A stretch of DNA of 64,000 bases from Mesorhizobium sp. L-2-11 (GTDB taxonomy: Bacteria; Pseudomonadota; Alphaproteobacteria; Rhizobiales; Rhizobiaceae): assembly GCF_016756595.1 (NCBI RefSeq), contig NZ_AP023257.1:3674001-3738000 (forward strand). Direction: 5' to 3'. Positions within the stretch are counted from its first letter, which is position 1; each line of letters starts with the position of its first letter. The position numbers and the translations under genes are program-made. Of this stretch, positions 26,027 through 36,266 are shown in pieces. The notes beneath the pieces were generated by a model. The model did not search any database, was not told the DNA's origin, and saw nothing but the letters and a program-made list of their open reading frames with translations.

Positions 26027-28369
26027 ATGAAGGCATCCAAGTTTCTGAGCGCCGCGTCCGCGGTGGCCCTGTCCGCCGCCCTGGTCGTCCCAGGTGCGCT
26101 CGCAGTGCAGTTCGTTGCCACATCGGCGGCCGAGGCCGCTGTTGTTTCAAGAGTTGAAGTCAGCGGCAATCAGCGTGTCGACGCCGACACGATCCGCAAC
26201 TACGTCACGATCAAGCCCGGCAAGCCGTTTTCCAGCGCCGATATTGACGAAGCGGTCAAGGCGCTGTTCGGCACCGGACTGTTCTCGGACGTCCAGATCA
26301 ACCAGGTCGGTTCGACGCTGGTCATCAAGGTTTCCGAATATCAGGTCGTCAACCAGGTGCTGTTCCAGGGCAACAAGAAGCTCAAGGACAACGCCCTTGC
26401 GGCAGCGGTCCAGTTGAAGCCACGTGGAACGTTCTCGCAGCAGGCGCTCGATGCCGATGTCGAAGCGGTCAAGGCCGCCTACAGGCGTATCGGCCGCGAC
26501 GACGCCGCCGTGACGACCCAGATCATGGATCTCGGCGACAACCGCGTGAATGTGATCTTCAACATCAATGAAGGCGGCCGCACGCAGATCGCCGCGATCA
26601 ATTTCGTCGGCAACAGCGCCTATTCGAGCCGCCGCCTGTCCGACGTCATCTCGACCAAGCGCTCGTCCATTCTTTCGTTCGTGCTGCGCGACGACGTCTT
26701 TGACGAAGACAAGCTGCGCGCCGACGAGGAACTGCTGCGCCGTTTCTATTACAATCACGGCTATGCCGACTTCCAGGTGATATCCGCGGTCGGCGAACTC
26801 GACGAAACCACTAATAAATACACGGTGACCATCACCGTGCAGGAGGGCGAGCGCTACACCTTCGGCGACGTCAGCGTCGAGAGCACGATTCCCGAGGTCG
26901 ACCCCGCATCGCTGCAGTCGGTGGTCGAAACCCACAAGGGCGACGTCTACAACGCCGAGAATGTCGAAGACACCATCATCGCATTGACCGAGAGGGTCGC
27001 CGGTTCCGGCTATCCCTTCGCCCAGGTGACGCCGCGCGGCGATCGCAATTTCGAGAACCACACCATTTCAGTGGTCTATACGATCGACCAGGGCACCAAG
27101 GCCTATGTCGAGCGCATCGAGATTCGCGGCAACGACCGGACACGCGACTATGTCATTCGTCGCGAATTCGACGTGAGTGAGGGCGATGCCTTCAACCAGG
27201 TTCTCATTCAGCGCGCGAAAAAACGGCTGGAAGCGCTCGATTTTTTTGAGAAAGTCGAGGTTTCGACCGTGCCCGGCTCTGAGCCGGACCAGGTTGTGCT
27301 GGTGGTCGACGTGGTCGAGAAATCGACTGGAGAGTTCTCGGTCGGCGCCGGCTATTCGACAGGCGGCGACACCGAAGGCCCATCCGTCGAAGGATCGATC
27401 ACCGAACGCAACTTCCTCGGACGCGGCCAGTTCATCAAGCTATCGGCGGGCGGCGGCAAGAATTCGCGCGACTACAGCTTCTCCTTCACCGAGCCCTATT
27501 TCCTCGGGCGGCGCATTGCCGCCGGTTTCGATATCTTCAACCGGACTAGGGAATACGACGACTACAAGAGCGAAACGCTAGGCGCGACAGTGCGCTTTGG
27601 CCTGCCGATCACCGACGACATCTCGACGCAGCTGGCGTACAATATCTCGCAGGAGAAGTATAAGCTCGACGATGATTGCGATCTCCCTGGCTGCACCGTC
27701 TCTACGGCTATCCTGGACGGCATTGCGCAAAGCCCGTGGCTCAAGTCGTCGGTCAGTCTCGGTCTGGCCTACAATACCATCGATGACATGAAGAACCCGC
27801 ATGAAGGCATCTTCGCCAATGTCACCACGGAATTCGCCGGCCTCGGCGGCGACGCCAAATTCGTCAAGGTGACGGCGCGTGGCAGTGTCTACCAGACGTT
27901 GTCGGAGCAGCTTGATCTGGTTGGTTTGATTTCGGGCGGGGCTGGCCATATCCAGGGCTTCGGCAATGACGACCTGCGCATCTTCGATCATTTCCAGAGT
28001 AGCGACCGCATGATCCGCGGCTTCGCCTATGGCGGCATCGGTCCTGTCGACAACCAGGGCTTTGACGACCATCTCGGTGGCACCACCTATTTCAATGCCT
28101 CGGCGGAAGCTCAGTTTCCGATGCCGGTCATTCCGGAGAGCTTCGGCCTGCGCGGCGCGGTCTTTGCCGATGCGGCGACACTTTATGGCAACGATGTGGC
28201 GGGTGTCGATCCATCGACGACCGACATGCAGTGGCGCGCCTCTGCCGGCGTCGGCCTGATGTGGGCGTCGCCCTTTGGCCCGATCCGCATCGACTATGCG
28301 ATCCCGGTCCTCAAGGAGGACACCGACGACGTGCAGGAATTCAACTTCGGCATATCGTCCCGCTTCTGA
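26027..28369 (+). CDS. bamA: Outer membrane protein assembly factor BamA
   Basis: A 780-residue outer-membrane protein that folds and inserts beta-barrel proteins. A signal peptide (about residues 1-38) is followed by five POTRA domains (about 39-430), beginning VVSRVEVSGNQRVDADTIRNY, and a 16-strand barrel. The barrel has MIRGF, the counterpart of the conserved RIRGF loop motif, and ends in Phe, as outer-membrane proteins need. The 217-bp spacer upstream has an inverted repeat GGTTAA-N11-TTAACC (25901-25923) of unknown role. Confidence 0.96.
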   Translation: MKASKFLSAASAVALSAALVVPGALAVQFVATSAAEAAVVSRVEVSGNQRVDADTIRNYVTIKPGKPFSSADIDEAVKALFGTGLFSDVQINQVGSTLVIKVSEYQVVNQVLFQGNKKLKDNALAAAVQLKPRGTFSQQALDADVEAVKAAYRRIGRDDAAVTTQIMDLGDNRVNVIFNINEGGRTQIAAINFVGNSAYSSRRLSDVISTKRSSILSFVLRDDVFDEDKLRADEELLRRFYYNHGYADFQVISAVGELDETTNKYTVTITVQEGERYTFGDVSVESTIPEVDPASLQSVVETHKGDVYNAENVEDTIIALTERVAGSGYPFAQVTPRGDRNFENHTISVVYTIDQGTKAYVERIEIRGNDRTRDYVIRREFDVSEGDAFNQVLIQRAKKRLEALDFFEKVEVSTVPGSEPDQVVLVVDVVEKSTGEFSVGAGYSTGGDTEGPSVEGSITERNFLGRGQFIKLSAGGGKNSRDYSFSFTEPYFLGRRIAAGFDIFNRTREYDDYKSETLGATVRFGLPITDDISTQLAYNISQEKYKLDDDCDLPGCTVSTAILDGIAQSPWLKSSVSLGLAYNTIDDMKNPHEGIFANVTTEFAGLGGDAKFVKVTARGSVYQTLSEQLDLVGLISGGAGHIQGFGNDDLRIFDHFQSSDRMIRGFAYGGIGPVDNQGFDDHLGGTTYFNASAEAQFPMPVIPESFGLRGAVFADAATLYGNDVAGVDPSTTDMQWRASAGVGLMWASPFGPIRIDYAIPVLKEDTDDVQEFNFGISSRF

Positions 28370-28430
28370 TCGGCGGGCAACGATACTTCCGGGCCGTAGG
28401 GGGCCGGAAGAAAGTAATTCGACACTACGG

Positions 28431-28528
28431 CGCCGCGCGTCCTCTGGACGCGCATAGGACGCTGCAGGACTTTGATTTTTGCGCATGATCCTTTCCGAAA
28501 ATCGATTCCGATTTTCGGGGTCGTGCGC
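28431..28528. repeat. Dispersed rhizobial palindromic repeat, copy 2
   Basis: The best-preserved copy. It has an outer stem CGCGCGTCCTCTGGACGCGC, the segment GGACGCTGCAGGACTTTG, then CCGAAAATCGATTCCGATTT with its full right arm (CGATTTTCGG), ending GTCGTGCGC. It lies between bamA and lpxD and could fold into two hairpins in RNA. Confidence 0.88.
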
Positions 28529-28549
28529 TAGCTGGATATAGCTTCTGGA

Positions 28550-29608
28550 ATGACCGATCCGGTGTTCTTCGCGCCATCACGCCGGTATACGGCTGGCGAA
28601 GTCGCGAATCTGACCGGCTCCGTGCTTGTCGATTCCGGCCTCTCCGATAGATCGATCGAAGCCTTGGCGCCGGCAAGCGAAGGCGGCGAGCACGCTCTTG
28701 TCTTCGTCGATGGCAGACGCAACTTCGCGTTGATGCAATCGCTGCGAGCGGCGGCGGTGCTATGCCCTGCCGAATTTGCCGGCAAAGCGCCGGCTGGCAT
28801 CGCGGTCCTGGTCCATCCGCGCCCGCAACAGGCTTTCGCGATGGTCGGACGCCTGCTTTTCCCGGCGGCTGCGACACCGGCGCCGATGACCGGCGAAACC
28901 GGTATCTCGCCGCATGCCCATATCGATCCATCGGCGCGTATCGAGGCCGGCGCAATCGTCGAGGCCGGCGCGATCATCGGCCCTCGCGCTTCGATCGGCA
29001 GCGGAACCGTCATTGCCCCTCATGCCGTTATCGGTCCCTCCTGTCAGTTCGGCCGCGACGGCTATGTCGGCCCAGGCGCCAGCATCCAGTACGCGCTGAT
29101 CGGCAACCGCGTCATCATTCATGGCGGCGCCCGCATCGGCCAGGACGGTTTTGGCTTCGTGGCCGGCGCCAAGGGCCCGGAGCGCGTGCCGCAAATCGGC
29201 CGGGTCGTCATCCAGGACGACGTCGAGATCGGCTCCAACACCACGGTCGATCGAGGCGCCATGTCCGACACGATTATCGGTCAAGGCACCAAGATCGACA
29301 ATCTGGTCCAGATCGCTCATAACGTCCGCATCGGCCGCAATTGCATAATCGCCGGCCTCTCGGGTATTTCCGGTTCCGTAACGGTGGGCGACAACGTCAC
29401 CATGGGTGGCGGTGTCGGCCTTGCGGATCACCTGACCGTAGGAACAGGGGCCAAGCTTGCTGCAAGAAGCGGGTTCATGAGCAACGTCCCCGCGGGCGAG
29501 ATTTGGGGAGGCTACCCGGCGCAGCCGATGGCGGAAGCCATGCGGGAGATCGCGGCTCTGCGAAGACTGGCCAGGGCGCGCAAGTCGGGCGACGGAGGCA
29601 AGAGCTGA
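28550..29608 (+). CDS. lpxD: UDP-3-O-acylglucosamine N-acyltransferase
   Basis: A 352-residue left-handed beta-helix enzyme that adds the N-linked 3-hydroxyacyl chain in lipid A synthesis. An N-terminal uridine-binding domain (about residues 1-105) is followed by hexapeptide repeats from about residue 115 ([20 protein letters not shown]). The catalytic His lies in [11 protein letters not shown]. fabZ starts one base after its stop. Confidence 0.96.
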   Translation: MTDPVFFAPSRRYTAGEVANLTGSVLVDSGLSDRSIEALAPASEGGEHALVFVDGRRNFALMQSLRAAAVLCPAEFAGKAPAGIAVLVHPRPQQAFAMVGRLLFPAAATPAPMTGETGISPHAHIDPSARIEAGAIVEAGAIIGPRASIGSGTVIAPHAVIGPSCQFGRDGYVGPGASIQYALIGNRVIIHGGARIGQDGFGFVAGAKGPERVPQIGRVVIQDDVEIGSNTTVDRGAMSDTIIGQGTKIDNLVQIAHNVRIGRNCIIAGLSGISGSVTVGDNVTMGGGVGLADHLTVGTGAKLAARSGFMSNVPAGEIWGGYPAQPMAEAMREIAALRRLARARKSGDGGKS

Positions 29609-29609
29609 G

Positions 29610-30068
29610 ATGGTTGCGGCGACGACGCTCGAGGCGGTCGACATATTGGGGCTGATGAAGCTCCTGCCGCATCGCTATCCGTTCCTGATGATCGACCGCA
29701 TCATCGATGTCGACGGCGACGAGTCCGCCACCGGCATCAAGAACGTGACCATAAACGAGCCGCATTTCCAAGGTCATTTCCCGGATCAGCCGGTCATGCC
29801 CGGCGTGCTGATCGTCGAGGCGATGGCGCAGACGGCCGGCGCCATCTGCATCCGCAGCCTTGGTACCGAAAAACCGTCGTTGGTCTATTTCCTGACCATC
29901 GACAATGCCAAATTCCGTAAACCGGTCGTTCCCGGCGACCAGTTGAAGATCCATGTGAAGAAAATCAAGAAACGCGGCAACCTTCTCAAATTCGCCTGCG
30001 AGGCTCTGGTCGACGGCGTCAAGGCCGCGGAAGCCGAGATCTCGGCGATGATGGTTACGAGCGACTGA
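29610..30068 (+). CDS. fabZ: 3-hydroxyacyl-ACP dehydratase
   Basis: A 152-residue hot-dog fold enzyme dehydrating 3-hydroxyacyl-ACP in fatty-acid elongation. The start contains [20 protein letters not shown], and the active site is [19 protein letters not shown] with the conserved His and, further on, Glu in VEAMAQTAG. It competes with lpxA for the same substrate, which explains why the genes sit together. Confidence 0.97.
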   Translation: MVAATTLEAVDILGLMKLLPHRYPFLMIDRIIDVDGDESATGIKNVTINEPHFQGHFPDQPVMPGVLIVEAMAQTAGAICIRSLGTEKPSLVYFLTIDNAKFRKPVVPGDQLKIHVKKIKKRGNLLKFACEALVDGVKAAEAEISAMMVTSD

Positions 30069-30075
30069 CGATCGA

Positions 30076-30915
30076 ATGCTTATGAAAATCCAGACAGTCA
30101 TCCATCCATCTTCGGTCATCGAGGCCGGCGCTAAAATCGGCGAGGGCGTCCGCATCGGGCCGTTCTGCCACATCAGCGCCGACGCGGTGATCGGCGACCG
30201 CGTCGAAATGGTCGGCCACGTCTCGGTGATCGGCGCGACCACCATCGGTGCGTCGACCAAGGTCTATCCGATGGCGACGCTGGGCGCGCCGCCGCAGAAC
30301 AACAAGCACAAGGGCGGTCGTACCACGCTGGTCATCGGTGAGAACTGCACGATCCGCGAAGGCGTGACCATGCACCTCGGCACCGATTCCAGCCGCGGCG
30401 AGACGACGATCGGCGACAACGGCAACTTCCTTGCCTACGCCCACATCGCGCATGACTGCATCGTCGGCAAGAACGCCACCTTCGCCAATCAGGCGACGCT
30501 GGGCGGCCATTGCGAGATCGGCGACAACGTCTATATCGGTGGCCTTACCGCCGTTCATCAGTTTGTCCGCGTCGGCGACAACGCCTTTCTCGGCGGTTGC
30601 TCGGCAATCGTCGGCGACGTCATTCCCTACGCCATCGCCGTCGGCAATCGCGCCAGCCTTCGCGGCCTCAACATCATCGGCCTGAAGCGCACGGGCCTGC
30701 CGCGCTCCGAGATCCACACGCTGCGCAAGGCCTACAGGACGATCTTCGATCGCTCCCGAACCGTCGGCGAGAACGTCGAACTCGCCAAGGCGGAGTTCGC
30801 CTCGTCACCGACCGCCATGAAGATCATCGATTTCATCGCCAGTCGCGGTAAGCGGCACTATGCCGTCCCGTCGCTCAAGGCTGGCGGCGGCGACGATGCA
30901 GATGACGAAGATTGA
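30076..30915 (+). CDS. lpxA: UDP-N-acetylglucosamine O-acyltransferase
   Basis: A 279-residue beta-helix enzyme, first step of lipid A synthesis. Hexapeptide repeats begin VIHPSSVIEAGAKIGEGV; the catalytic His lies in FLAYAHIAHDCIVG; the C-terminal helical domain includes LRKAYRTIFDRSRT. An alternative ATG lies two codons later (30082). The C-terminus (ADDED) and stop fall within a 20-bp tandem duplication that continues into lpxI. Confidence 0.96.
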   Translation: MLMKIQTVIHPSSVIEAGAKIGEGVRIGPFCHISADAVIGDRVEMVGHVSVIGATTIGASTKVYPMATLGAPPQNNKHKGGRTTLVIGENCTIREGVTMHLGTDSSRGETTIGDNGNFLAYAHIAHDCIVGKNATFANQATLGGHCEIGDNVYIGGLTAVHQFVRVGDNAFLGGCSAIVGDVIPYAIAVGNRASLRGLNIIGLKRTGLPRSEIHTLRKAYRTIFDRSRTVGENVELAKAEFASSPTAMKIIDFIASRGKRHYAVPSLKAGGGDDADDED

Positions 30916-30937
30916 GGGCAGATGACGAAGATTGAGG
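30898..30937. repeat. 20-bp exact tandem duplication at the lpxA/lpxI junction
   Basis: Units 30898-30917 and 30918-30937 are identical and contain GATGACGAAGATTGAGG. In the lpxA frame the first unit reads ADDED-stop. In the lpxI frame the second unit reads MTKIE. Because 20 is not a multiple of three, the duplication lets each gene use its own copy. Confidence 0.92.
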
Positions 30938-31824
30938 CCAGCCGGATGGGCCTTGATCTCGCGCCAGACGCCAGGGTCGGCATCATTGCCGGCGGCGGCA
31001 GCTTGCCGGTCGAAGTTGCGATCAGCCTGGCTGCACAAGGCTATCCGCCCGTCATTATCCTGATCGAGGGCGAAGCCGACCGCAAATCCGACCTCGGCGG
31101 CTACGAGCATGACAGCCTCGCTCTGGAAGATATCGGTTCGCTTGCTTCGTTGCTGAAGCGTCGACGGATCAGCCATCTGGTTCTTGCCGGCGAGATCAGG
31201 CGCCGGCCTCGGCTGATCGACATGCGCCCGAGCCTTGGCTTGCTTGCCGTGGTGCCTTCGGTGGTCATGGCGCTTGCCCGTGGCGACGACGGCCTGCTGA
31301 AGGTCTTGACGCGGGCCCTGGAGGCGCGTGGCGTCAAGGTGGTCGGCGCCCATGAGATCGTGCCGGAACTGGTCGCCGCCGAAGGCGCGCTGACCAAGGC
31401 AGCGCCGCAGAAATCCGACTGGCGCGACATCAAGGCGGCCCACGCAGCTGCGATGGCCATCGGCGCGCTGGATATCGGCCAGGCGGCTGTTGCGATCGGC
31501 GGCCGCGCAATCGCGCTGGAAGGCATCGAGGGTACCAACGGATTGCTCGATCGAACACGGCAGTTGCGCGGCCATGGCAGGTTGGCCGGCAAATCGCGTG
31601 GCGTCCTGGTCAAATGCGCCAAGCCTGGCCAGGAGTTGCGCGCCGATCTACCCTCCATCGGCCCGCAGACGATCGAGGCGGCGCATGCCGCCGGACTTGC
31701 CGGCATTGCCGTCGAAGCCGGCCGCTCGCTGGTTCTGGAAGGCCCGACAGTCGTCGCTCGCGCCAACGCGCTCGGCCTGTTCGTGATCGGCCTGCCTGCT
31801 GCGGAGCCGGTGCATGGCGACTGA
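30922..31824 (+). CDS. lpxI: UDP-2,3-diacylglucosamine diphosphatase LpxI
   Basis: A 300-residue enzyme (formerly DUF1009) that replaces LpxH in alphaproteobacteria and hydrolyses UDP-2,3-diacylglucosamine to lipid X. Family regions: RVGIIAGGGSLPVEVAISL, HLVLAGEIRRRP, VGAHEIVPELVAAEG and CAKPGQELRADLPSIGPQT. The ATG at 30922 lies in the second unit of the 20-bp duplication. It overlaps lpxB by 11 bases. Confidence 0.94.
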   Translation: MTKIEASRMGLDLAPDARVGIIAGGGSLPVEVAISLAAQGYPPVIILIEGEADRKSDLGGYEHDSLALEDIGSLASLLKRRRISHLVLAGEIRRRPRLIDMRPSLGLLAVVPSVVMALARGDDGLLKVLTRALEARGVKVVGAHEIVPELVAAEGALTKAAPQKSDWRDIKAAHAAAMAIGALDIGQAAVAIGGRAIALEGIEGTNGLLDRTRQLRGHGRLAGKSRGVLVKCAKPGQELRADLPSIGPQTIEAAHAAGLAGIAVEAGRSLVLEGPTVVARANALGLFVIGLPAAEPVHGD

Positions 31825-32992
31825 GCGACCGCTGAAGATAGCCATCGTTGCCGGAGAGGAATCGGGCGATCTGCTTGGCGCCGACATCGTAGAGGCGCTC
31901 AAGCGCGCCACCGGCCGCGAGGTCCGGCTCGTCGGCATCGGCGGCCGGCATTTGCAGGCGCTCGGCCTCACGCCGCTGTTCGACGGCGGCGAGATCGCGC
32001 TGATGGGATTGAGCGCCATCCTGCGCGATCTGCCGCGCTTGATACGACGGATCAGCCAGACGGCCGGTGCGGTGGCCAACGAAAAGCCCGACTGCCTCAT
32101 CACCATCGACAGCCCTGATTTTTCGCTGCGCGTGGCGAAAAAGGTGCGTGCCGCCGATCCGGCAATCCCGATCGTCCACTATGTCTGCCCGAGCGTCTGG
32201 GCATGGCGGCCGGGCAGGGCGGTGGCGATGAAACCGTATGTCGACCACGTCCTCTGCATCCTGCCTTTCGAAGTGAGGGAGCTCGCCCGCCTCGGCGGTC
32301 CGACCGGCACCTATGTCGGCCATCGCCTTTCCCACGATCCGGGCGTGCTCGGCGCCGCCAAGGCGCAAAGCCTGCCGCGCGATCTGTCCGATGATCGTGT
32401 GAAGACGCTGCTTGTGCTGCCCGGCTCGCGTCGCGGCGAGGTGCGACGGCTGGCCGGCCCGTTCGGCAAGACGATCTCGATCCTGCGTGCGCGCGGACAC
32501 CGCTTGCGCCTGCTGTTGCCGACGGTGCCGCATGTCGCCGACCTGGTCAGGGCTTCGGTGGCAAGCTGGGACGAGAAGCCGGAGATCATCCTTGATTCCG
32601 AGCGCAAATGGCAGGCCATCGGCAAGGCCGATGCAGCGCTGATCGCATCGGGAACGGTGTCGCTGGAATTGGCTCTGTCGGGTGTGCCGATGATCTCCTG
32701 CTACCGGCTCGATCCGGTCATGCGGATAGCCCAACGCCTGATCACCGTATGGAGCGCCTCCTTGCCCAATCTCATCGCCGACCGCGCGATCGTGCCGGAA
32801 AGCTACAACGAATATGTGCGACCGCATTATCTGGCGCGGCAGTTGGAGGCGCTGTTTTCCAACACCCCCTATCGCGCATGGCAGAAGGACGGTTTTGCCG
32901 AGGTGGCCAGACGCATGGCCGTCGACAGACCGTCCGGCGACATCGCTGCGGGGGTCGTGATGAGGTGTATCAAAGGAGCGAATAGGGAGTAG
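31814..32992 (+). CDS. lpxB: Lipid-A-disaccharide synthase
   Basis: A 392-residue GT19 glycosyltransferase that joins lipid X and UDP-diacylglucosamine. Motifs: IVAGEESGDLLGADIVEAL at the start, VHYVCPSVWAWRPGRA, and LPGSRRGEVRRL. The last residues GANRE and the TAG are encoded by the first of the 7-bp-period repeats described at 32918-33225, so the tail has been remodelled by the repeat. It is last in the lipid A series and convergent with gltA. Confidence 0.95.
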   Translation: MATERPLKIAIVAGEESGDLLGADIVEALKRATGREVRLVGIGGRHLQALGLTPLFDGGEIALMGLSAILRDLPRLIRRISQTAGAVANEKPDCLITIDSPDFSLRVAKKVRAADPAIPIVHYVCPSVWAWRPGRAVAMKPYVDHVLCILPFEVRELARLGGPTGTYVGHRLSHDPGVLGAAKAQSLPRDLSDDRVKTLLVLPGSRRGEVRRLAGPFGKTISILRARGHRLRLLLPTVPHVADLVRASVASWDEKPEIILDSERKWQAIGKADAALIASGTVSLELALSGVPMISCYRLDPVMRIAQRLITVWSASLPNLIADRAIVPESYNEYVRPHYLARQLEALFSNTPYRAWQKDGFAEVARRMAVDRPSGDIAAGVVMRCIKGANRE

Positions 32993-33225
32993 GGAGTAGC
33001 GAATAGCGAGGAGTGGATCGCCGCAGACGCAACTCTATCCCTACTCGCTATTCCCTATTCGCTAGGCCGTCCACAGACCGTCCGGCGACATCGCTGCGGG
33101 GGTCGTGATTAGGTGTATCAAAGGAGCGAATAGGGAGTAGCGAATAGCGAGGAGTGGATCGCCGCAGACGCAACTTTATCCCTACTCGCTATTCCCTATT
33201 CGCTACTCGCTTTCGCTACTCGCTC
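32918..33225. repeat. Duplicated lpxB tail with 7-bp-period repeats and inverted arms
   Basis: Copy A (32918-33064) and copy B (33066-33205) are about 95% identical; copy A has one extra 7-bp unit (GGGAGTA). Each begins with the last 22 or so lpxB codons, then has heptamers such as GCGAATA, GGGAGTA and GCGAATA, a unique centre (GTGGATCGCCGCAGACGCAA), and heptamers on the other strand (TACTCGC, TATTCCC, TATTCGC). The two heptamer arms are inverted, so each copy can form a long hairpin between convergent lpxB and gltA. More TACTCGC heptamers run on to 33225. Confidence 0.88.
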
Positions 33226-33229
33226 GATC

Positions 33230-34558
33230 TTACCGTTTCGCAATCGGCACATAATCCCGTTCCGGCGCACCTGTGTAGAGCTGGCGCGGGCGGCCGATCT
33301 TCTGATGCGGATCCTCGATCATCTCTTTCCACTGCGCGATCCAGCCGACGGTGCGGGCGACCGCGAACAGCACCGTGAACATGGTGGTGGGGAAGCCCAG
33401 CGCCTTCAGCGTGATGCCGGAATAGAAATCGACGTTCGGATATAGCTTCTTCTCGATGAAATAGGAATCGGTCAGGGCGATCCTTTCCAGTTCCATGGCG
33501 ATGTCGAGCAGCGGATCGTCCTTGATGCCGAGTTCGCCCAAAACCTCATGTGCGGTCTTCTGCATGATCTTGGCGCGCGGATCGTAGTTTTTGTAGACGC
33601 GGTGGCCAAATCCCATCAATCGGAACGGATCGTTCTTATCCTTGGCGCGGGCGATGAATTCCGGGATGTGGTCGACATGGCCGATTTCGCCCAGCATGTT
33701 CAAGGCTGCCTCGTTGGCGCCGCCATGGGCCGGTCCCCACAGGCAGGCGATGCCGGCGGCGATGCAGGCGAACGGATTGGCGCCCGACGAGCCGGCGAGG
33801 CGAACGGTCGAGGTCGAGGCGTTCTGCTCGTGATCGGCGTGCAGAATGAAGATGCGCTCCATCGCACGCGCCAGCACCGGGTTGATCTTGTATTCCTCGC
33901 ACGGTACGGCAAAACACATATGCAAGAAGTTGGCCGCGAAATTCAGCTCGTTCTTCGGGTAAATGAACGGTTGGCCGATGTGATATTTGTAGGCCATCGC
34001 CGCGATCGTCGGCATCTTGGCGATCAACCGCATCGACGCGACCATGCGCTGGTAGGGGTCCGAGATGTCGGTGGAATCGTGATAGAAGGCTGACAGCGCG
34101 CCGACCACGCCGCACATCACCGCCATCGGGTGGGCGTCGCGGCGAAAGCCGGTGAAGAAGCGCGACATCTGCTCGTGCACCATGGTGTGGCGCGTCACCC
34201 GGTAGTCGAAATCGTCCTTCTGCGCCTTGGTCGGCAGTTCGCCGTAGAGCAAGAGATAGCAGACTTCGAGGAAGTCGCCGTGCTCGGCCAACTGGTCGAT
34301 CGGATAGCCGCGATGCAAAAGGATGCCGGCGTCGCCATCGATGAAGGTGATTTCCGACTCGCAGCTTGCCGTCGACGTGAAGCCGGGATCATAGGTGAAG
34401 GCCCCGGTGGTGCTGTAAAGCGAGCCGATATCGATGACGTCAGGTCCGACCGAACCGCTTCGCACCTTGAGTTCGTGAGTTTTGCCGCCGAATTCAAGTT
34501 TCGCAGTCGACGCGTGGGTTTTGCCGCCATATTCCATTTTTGTCGCAGCTTCGGACAT
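33230..34558 (-). CDS. gltA: Citrate synthase
   Basis: A 442-residue type II (hexameric) citrate synthase condensing acetyl-CoA and oxaloacetate. Catalytic regions: [37 protein letters not shown] and [10 protein letters not shown]. The ATG at 34558 has GGAG nine bases upstream. The N-terminus holds a 13-residue duplication: residues 7-19 begin KMEYGGKTH and residues 20-32 begin KLEFGGKTH, matching a 39-bp DNA repeat. That explains a slightly long protein. Core TCA-cycle enzyme. Confidence 0.96.
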   Translation of the reverse strand: MSEAATKMEYGGKTHASTAKLEFGGKTHELKVRSGSVGPDVIDIGSLYSTTGAFTYDPGFTSTASCESEITFIDGDAGILLHRGYPIDQLAEHGDFLEVCYLLLYGELPTKAQKDDFDYRVTRHTMVHEQMSRFFTGFRRDAHPMAVMCGVVGALSAFYHDSTDISDPYQRMVASMRLIAKMPTIAAMAYKYHIGQPFIYPKNELNFAANFLHMCFAVPCEEYKINPVLARAMERIFILHADHEQNASTSTVRLAGSSGANPFACIAAGIACLWGPAHGGANEAALNMLGEIGHVDHIPEFIARAKDKNDPFRLMGFGHRVYKNYDPRAKIMQKTAHEVLGELGIKDDPLLDIAMELERIALTDSYFIEKKLYPNVDFYSGITLKALGFPTTMFTVLFAVARTVGWIAQWKEMIEDPHQKIGRPRQLYTGAPERDYVPIAKR

Positions 34559-34738
34559 TGCAAACTCCTTTTGTTTTCTCATGTCGGCAAAGGCAAAATT
34601 TCTGCAACGCAACACGTCGAAAGTATCGGAGTTCGCGCGTTTGCGCCCGCAATTGGATTTGCGTGCCAAATTGGGCCAAGACCTAATGTTGCACTGCGAA
34701 ACCCACCTTTCAATGCCAATCTTCTTGGGCCAGTTTTG

Positions 34739-36163
34739 CTAATCGATTTGATCCGCGACGCGCGCCAGGCTTTCCTCGCGGCCAAGCACGGCAAGCACGT
34801 CGAATACGCCGGGCGAGGTGCTTTTGCCGGTGAGCGCGACGCGCAAAGGTTGGGCCACAGCGCCTAGCTTATGGCCGCCGGCCAGCGCAAATTCGCGGAT
34901 CGCCGCTTCCGCCGCTGCGGCCGTCCAATCTCCTGAAATCGCCTTCAGCGCCGCATGGGCGCCCCGCAGGATCTCGCGCGCCTCACCGCCGAGCAGAGCC
35001 GCCGCCTTCTCGTCGATCGGCAGCGGCCGCTCGGCGAACAGGAAGGCCGCACCGTCAACCAACTCGACCAGCGTCTTGGCGCGCTCCTTCAAGCCGGGCA
35101 GGGCGGCTAGCAACTGCGCCTTGCGTGTGTTGTCGAGGCGCGCTGCGATCGCCGGGCCGAATTCGAGATAGGGCAAGGTGGCGATGAAGATATCGAGCAA
35201 TTCGGCGTCGTTCATGCGCCGCATATGCACGCCGTTCAGTGCCTCGAGCTTGGCGAAGTCGAAGCGGGCGGCTCCCTTGTTGACATCGCCGATGTCAAAC
35301 CAGGCAATCATCTCGGCGATCGACATCACCTCGTCGTCGCCGTGGCTCCAGCCAAGCCGCGCCAGGTAGTTGAGCAGTGCCTCGGGCAGATAGCCCATGG
35401 CGCGATAGGCTTCGACGCCGAGGGCGCCATGCCGCTTCGACAGCTTGGCGCCGTCGGCGCCATGGATCAGCGGGATATGCGCCATCGACGGCACGTCCCA
35501 GCCCATGGCTCGATAGATCACCATCTGGCGGGCGGCGTTGGTCAGATGGTCGTCGCCGCGGATGATGTGGGTAATGCCCATGTCATGATCGTCGACGACG
35601 ACGGCATGCATATAGGTCGGGTTGCCGTCCGAGCGCAGGATGATGAAATCGTCGAGATCCTTGTTGGGGAAGCGGACTTCACCCTGCACGCGGTCATGCA
35701 CCACCGTCTCGCCGTCGGCCGGCGCCTTGATGCGGATCGCGCCCCTGGCGCCAACCGGCGCCTCTGACGGGTCGCGGTCGCGCCAACGGCCGTCATAGCG
35801 GGGCGGCAAGCCCTTGGCCCGCGCGCTCTCGCGCATCGCCTCCAGCTCAGCCGGCGTCGCATAGCAGTAATAGGCTTTGCCGAGGCGCACCAGTTCCTCG
35901 GCGACCGCGCGGTGGCGCGGCGCGCGCTCGAACTGCGATACCGGCTCGCCGTCCCAGGTCAGGCCGAGCCAGGAGAGCCCATCGAGGATGGCAGCGGTTG
36001 CCGCATCGGTCGAACGCTCGCGATCGGTGTCCTCGATGCGCAGCAGCATCTTGCCACCGGTGTGTTTCGCATACAGCCAGTTGAACAGCGCCGTGCGCGC
36101 CCCGCCAATATGCAGGAAACCGGTGGGCGAAGGGGCAAAACGGGTGACGACCTTGTCGGACAT
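34739..36163 (-). CDS. gltX: Glutamate-tRNA ligase
   Basis: A 474-residue class I aminoacyl-tRNA synthetase. The HIGH-type motif is in [19 protein letters not shown], and the KMSKS-type motif is KLSKRHG. The ATG at 36163 is chosen; the upstream open frame reads as noncoding. It lies upstream of gltA on the same strand with a 180-bp gap, and diverges from comEC. Rhizobia often have two gltX genes; only this one is in the window. Confidence 0.96.
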   Translation of the reverse strand: MSDKVVTRFAPSPTGFLHIGGARTALFNWLYAKHTGGKMLLRIEDTDRERSTDAATAAILDGLSWLGLTWDGEPVSQFERAPRHRAVAEELVRLGKAYYCYATPAELEAMRESARAKGLPPRYDGRWRDRDPSEAPVGARGAIRIKAPADGETVVHDRVQGEVRFPNKDLDDFIILRSDGNPTYMHAVVVDDHDMGITHIIRGDDHLTNAARQMVIYRAMGWDVPSMAHIPLIHGADGAKLSKRHGALGVEAYRAMGYLPEALLNYLARLGWSHGDDEVMSIAEMIAWFDIGDVNKGAARFDFAKLEALNGVHMRRMNDAELLDIFIATLPYLEFGPAIAARLDNTRKAQLLAALPGLKERAKTLVELVDGAAFLFAERPLPIDEKAAALLGGEAREILRGAHAALKAISGDWTAAAAEAAIREFALAGGHKLGAVAQPLRVALTGKSTSPGVFDVLAVLGREESLARVADQID

Positions 36164-36266
36164 GGAACTCTCGGGGCAAGCGCAGAAAACGGATAGGGTT
36201 GCGCGGACTTTCGCGCGTCGCGCGTTCATGTAGCATAGGAGGTCAAGGGCGCAAGGGGCGAACCCT

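Noticed and set aside
32980-33225. Possible CRISPR array
   Set aside because: Repeats have a 7-bp period with inverted arms and no regular unique spacers, and no cas genes are nearby.
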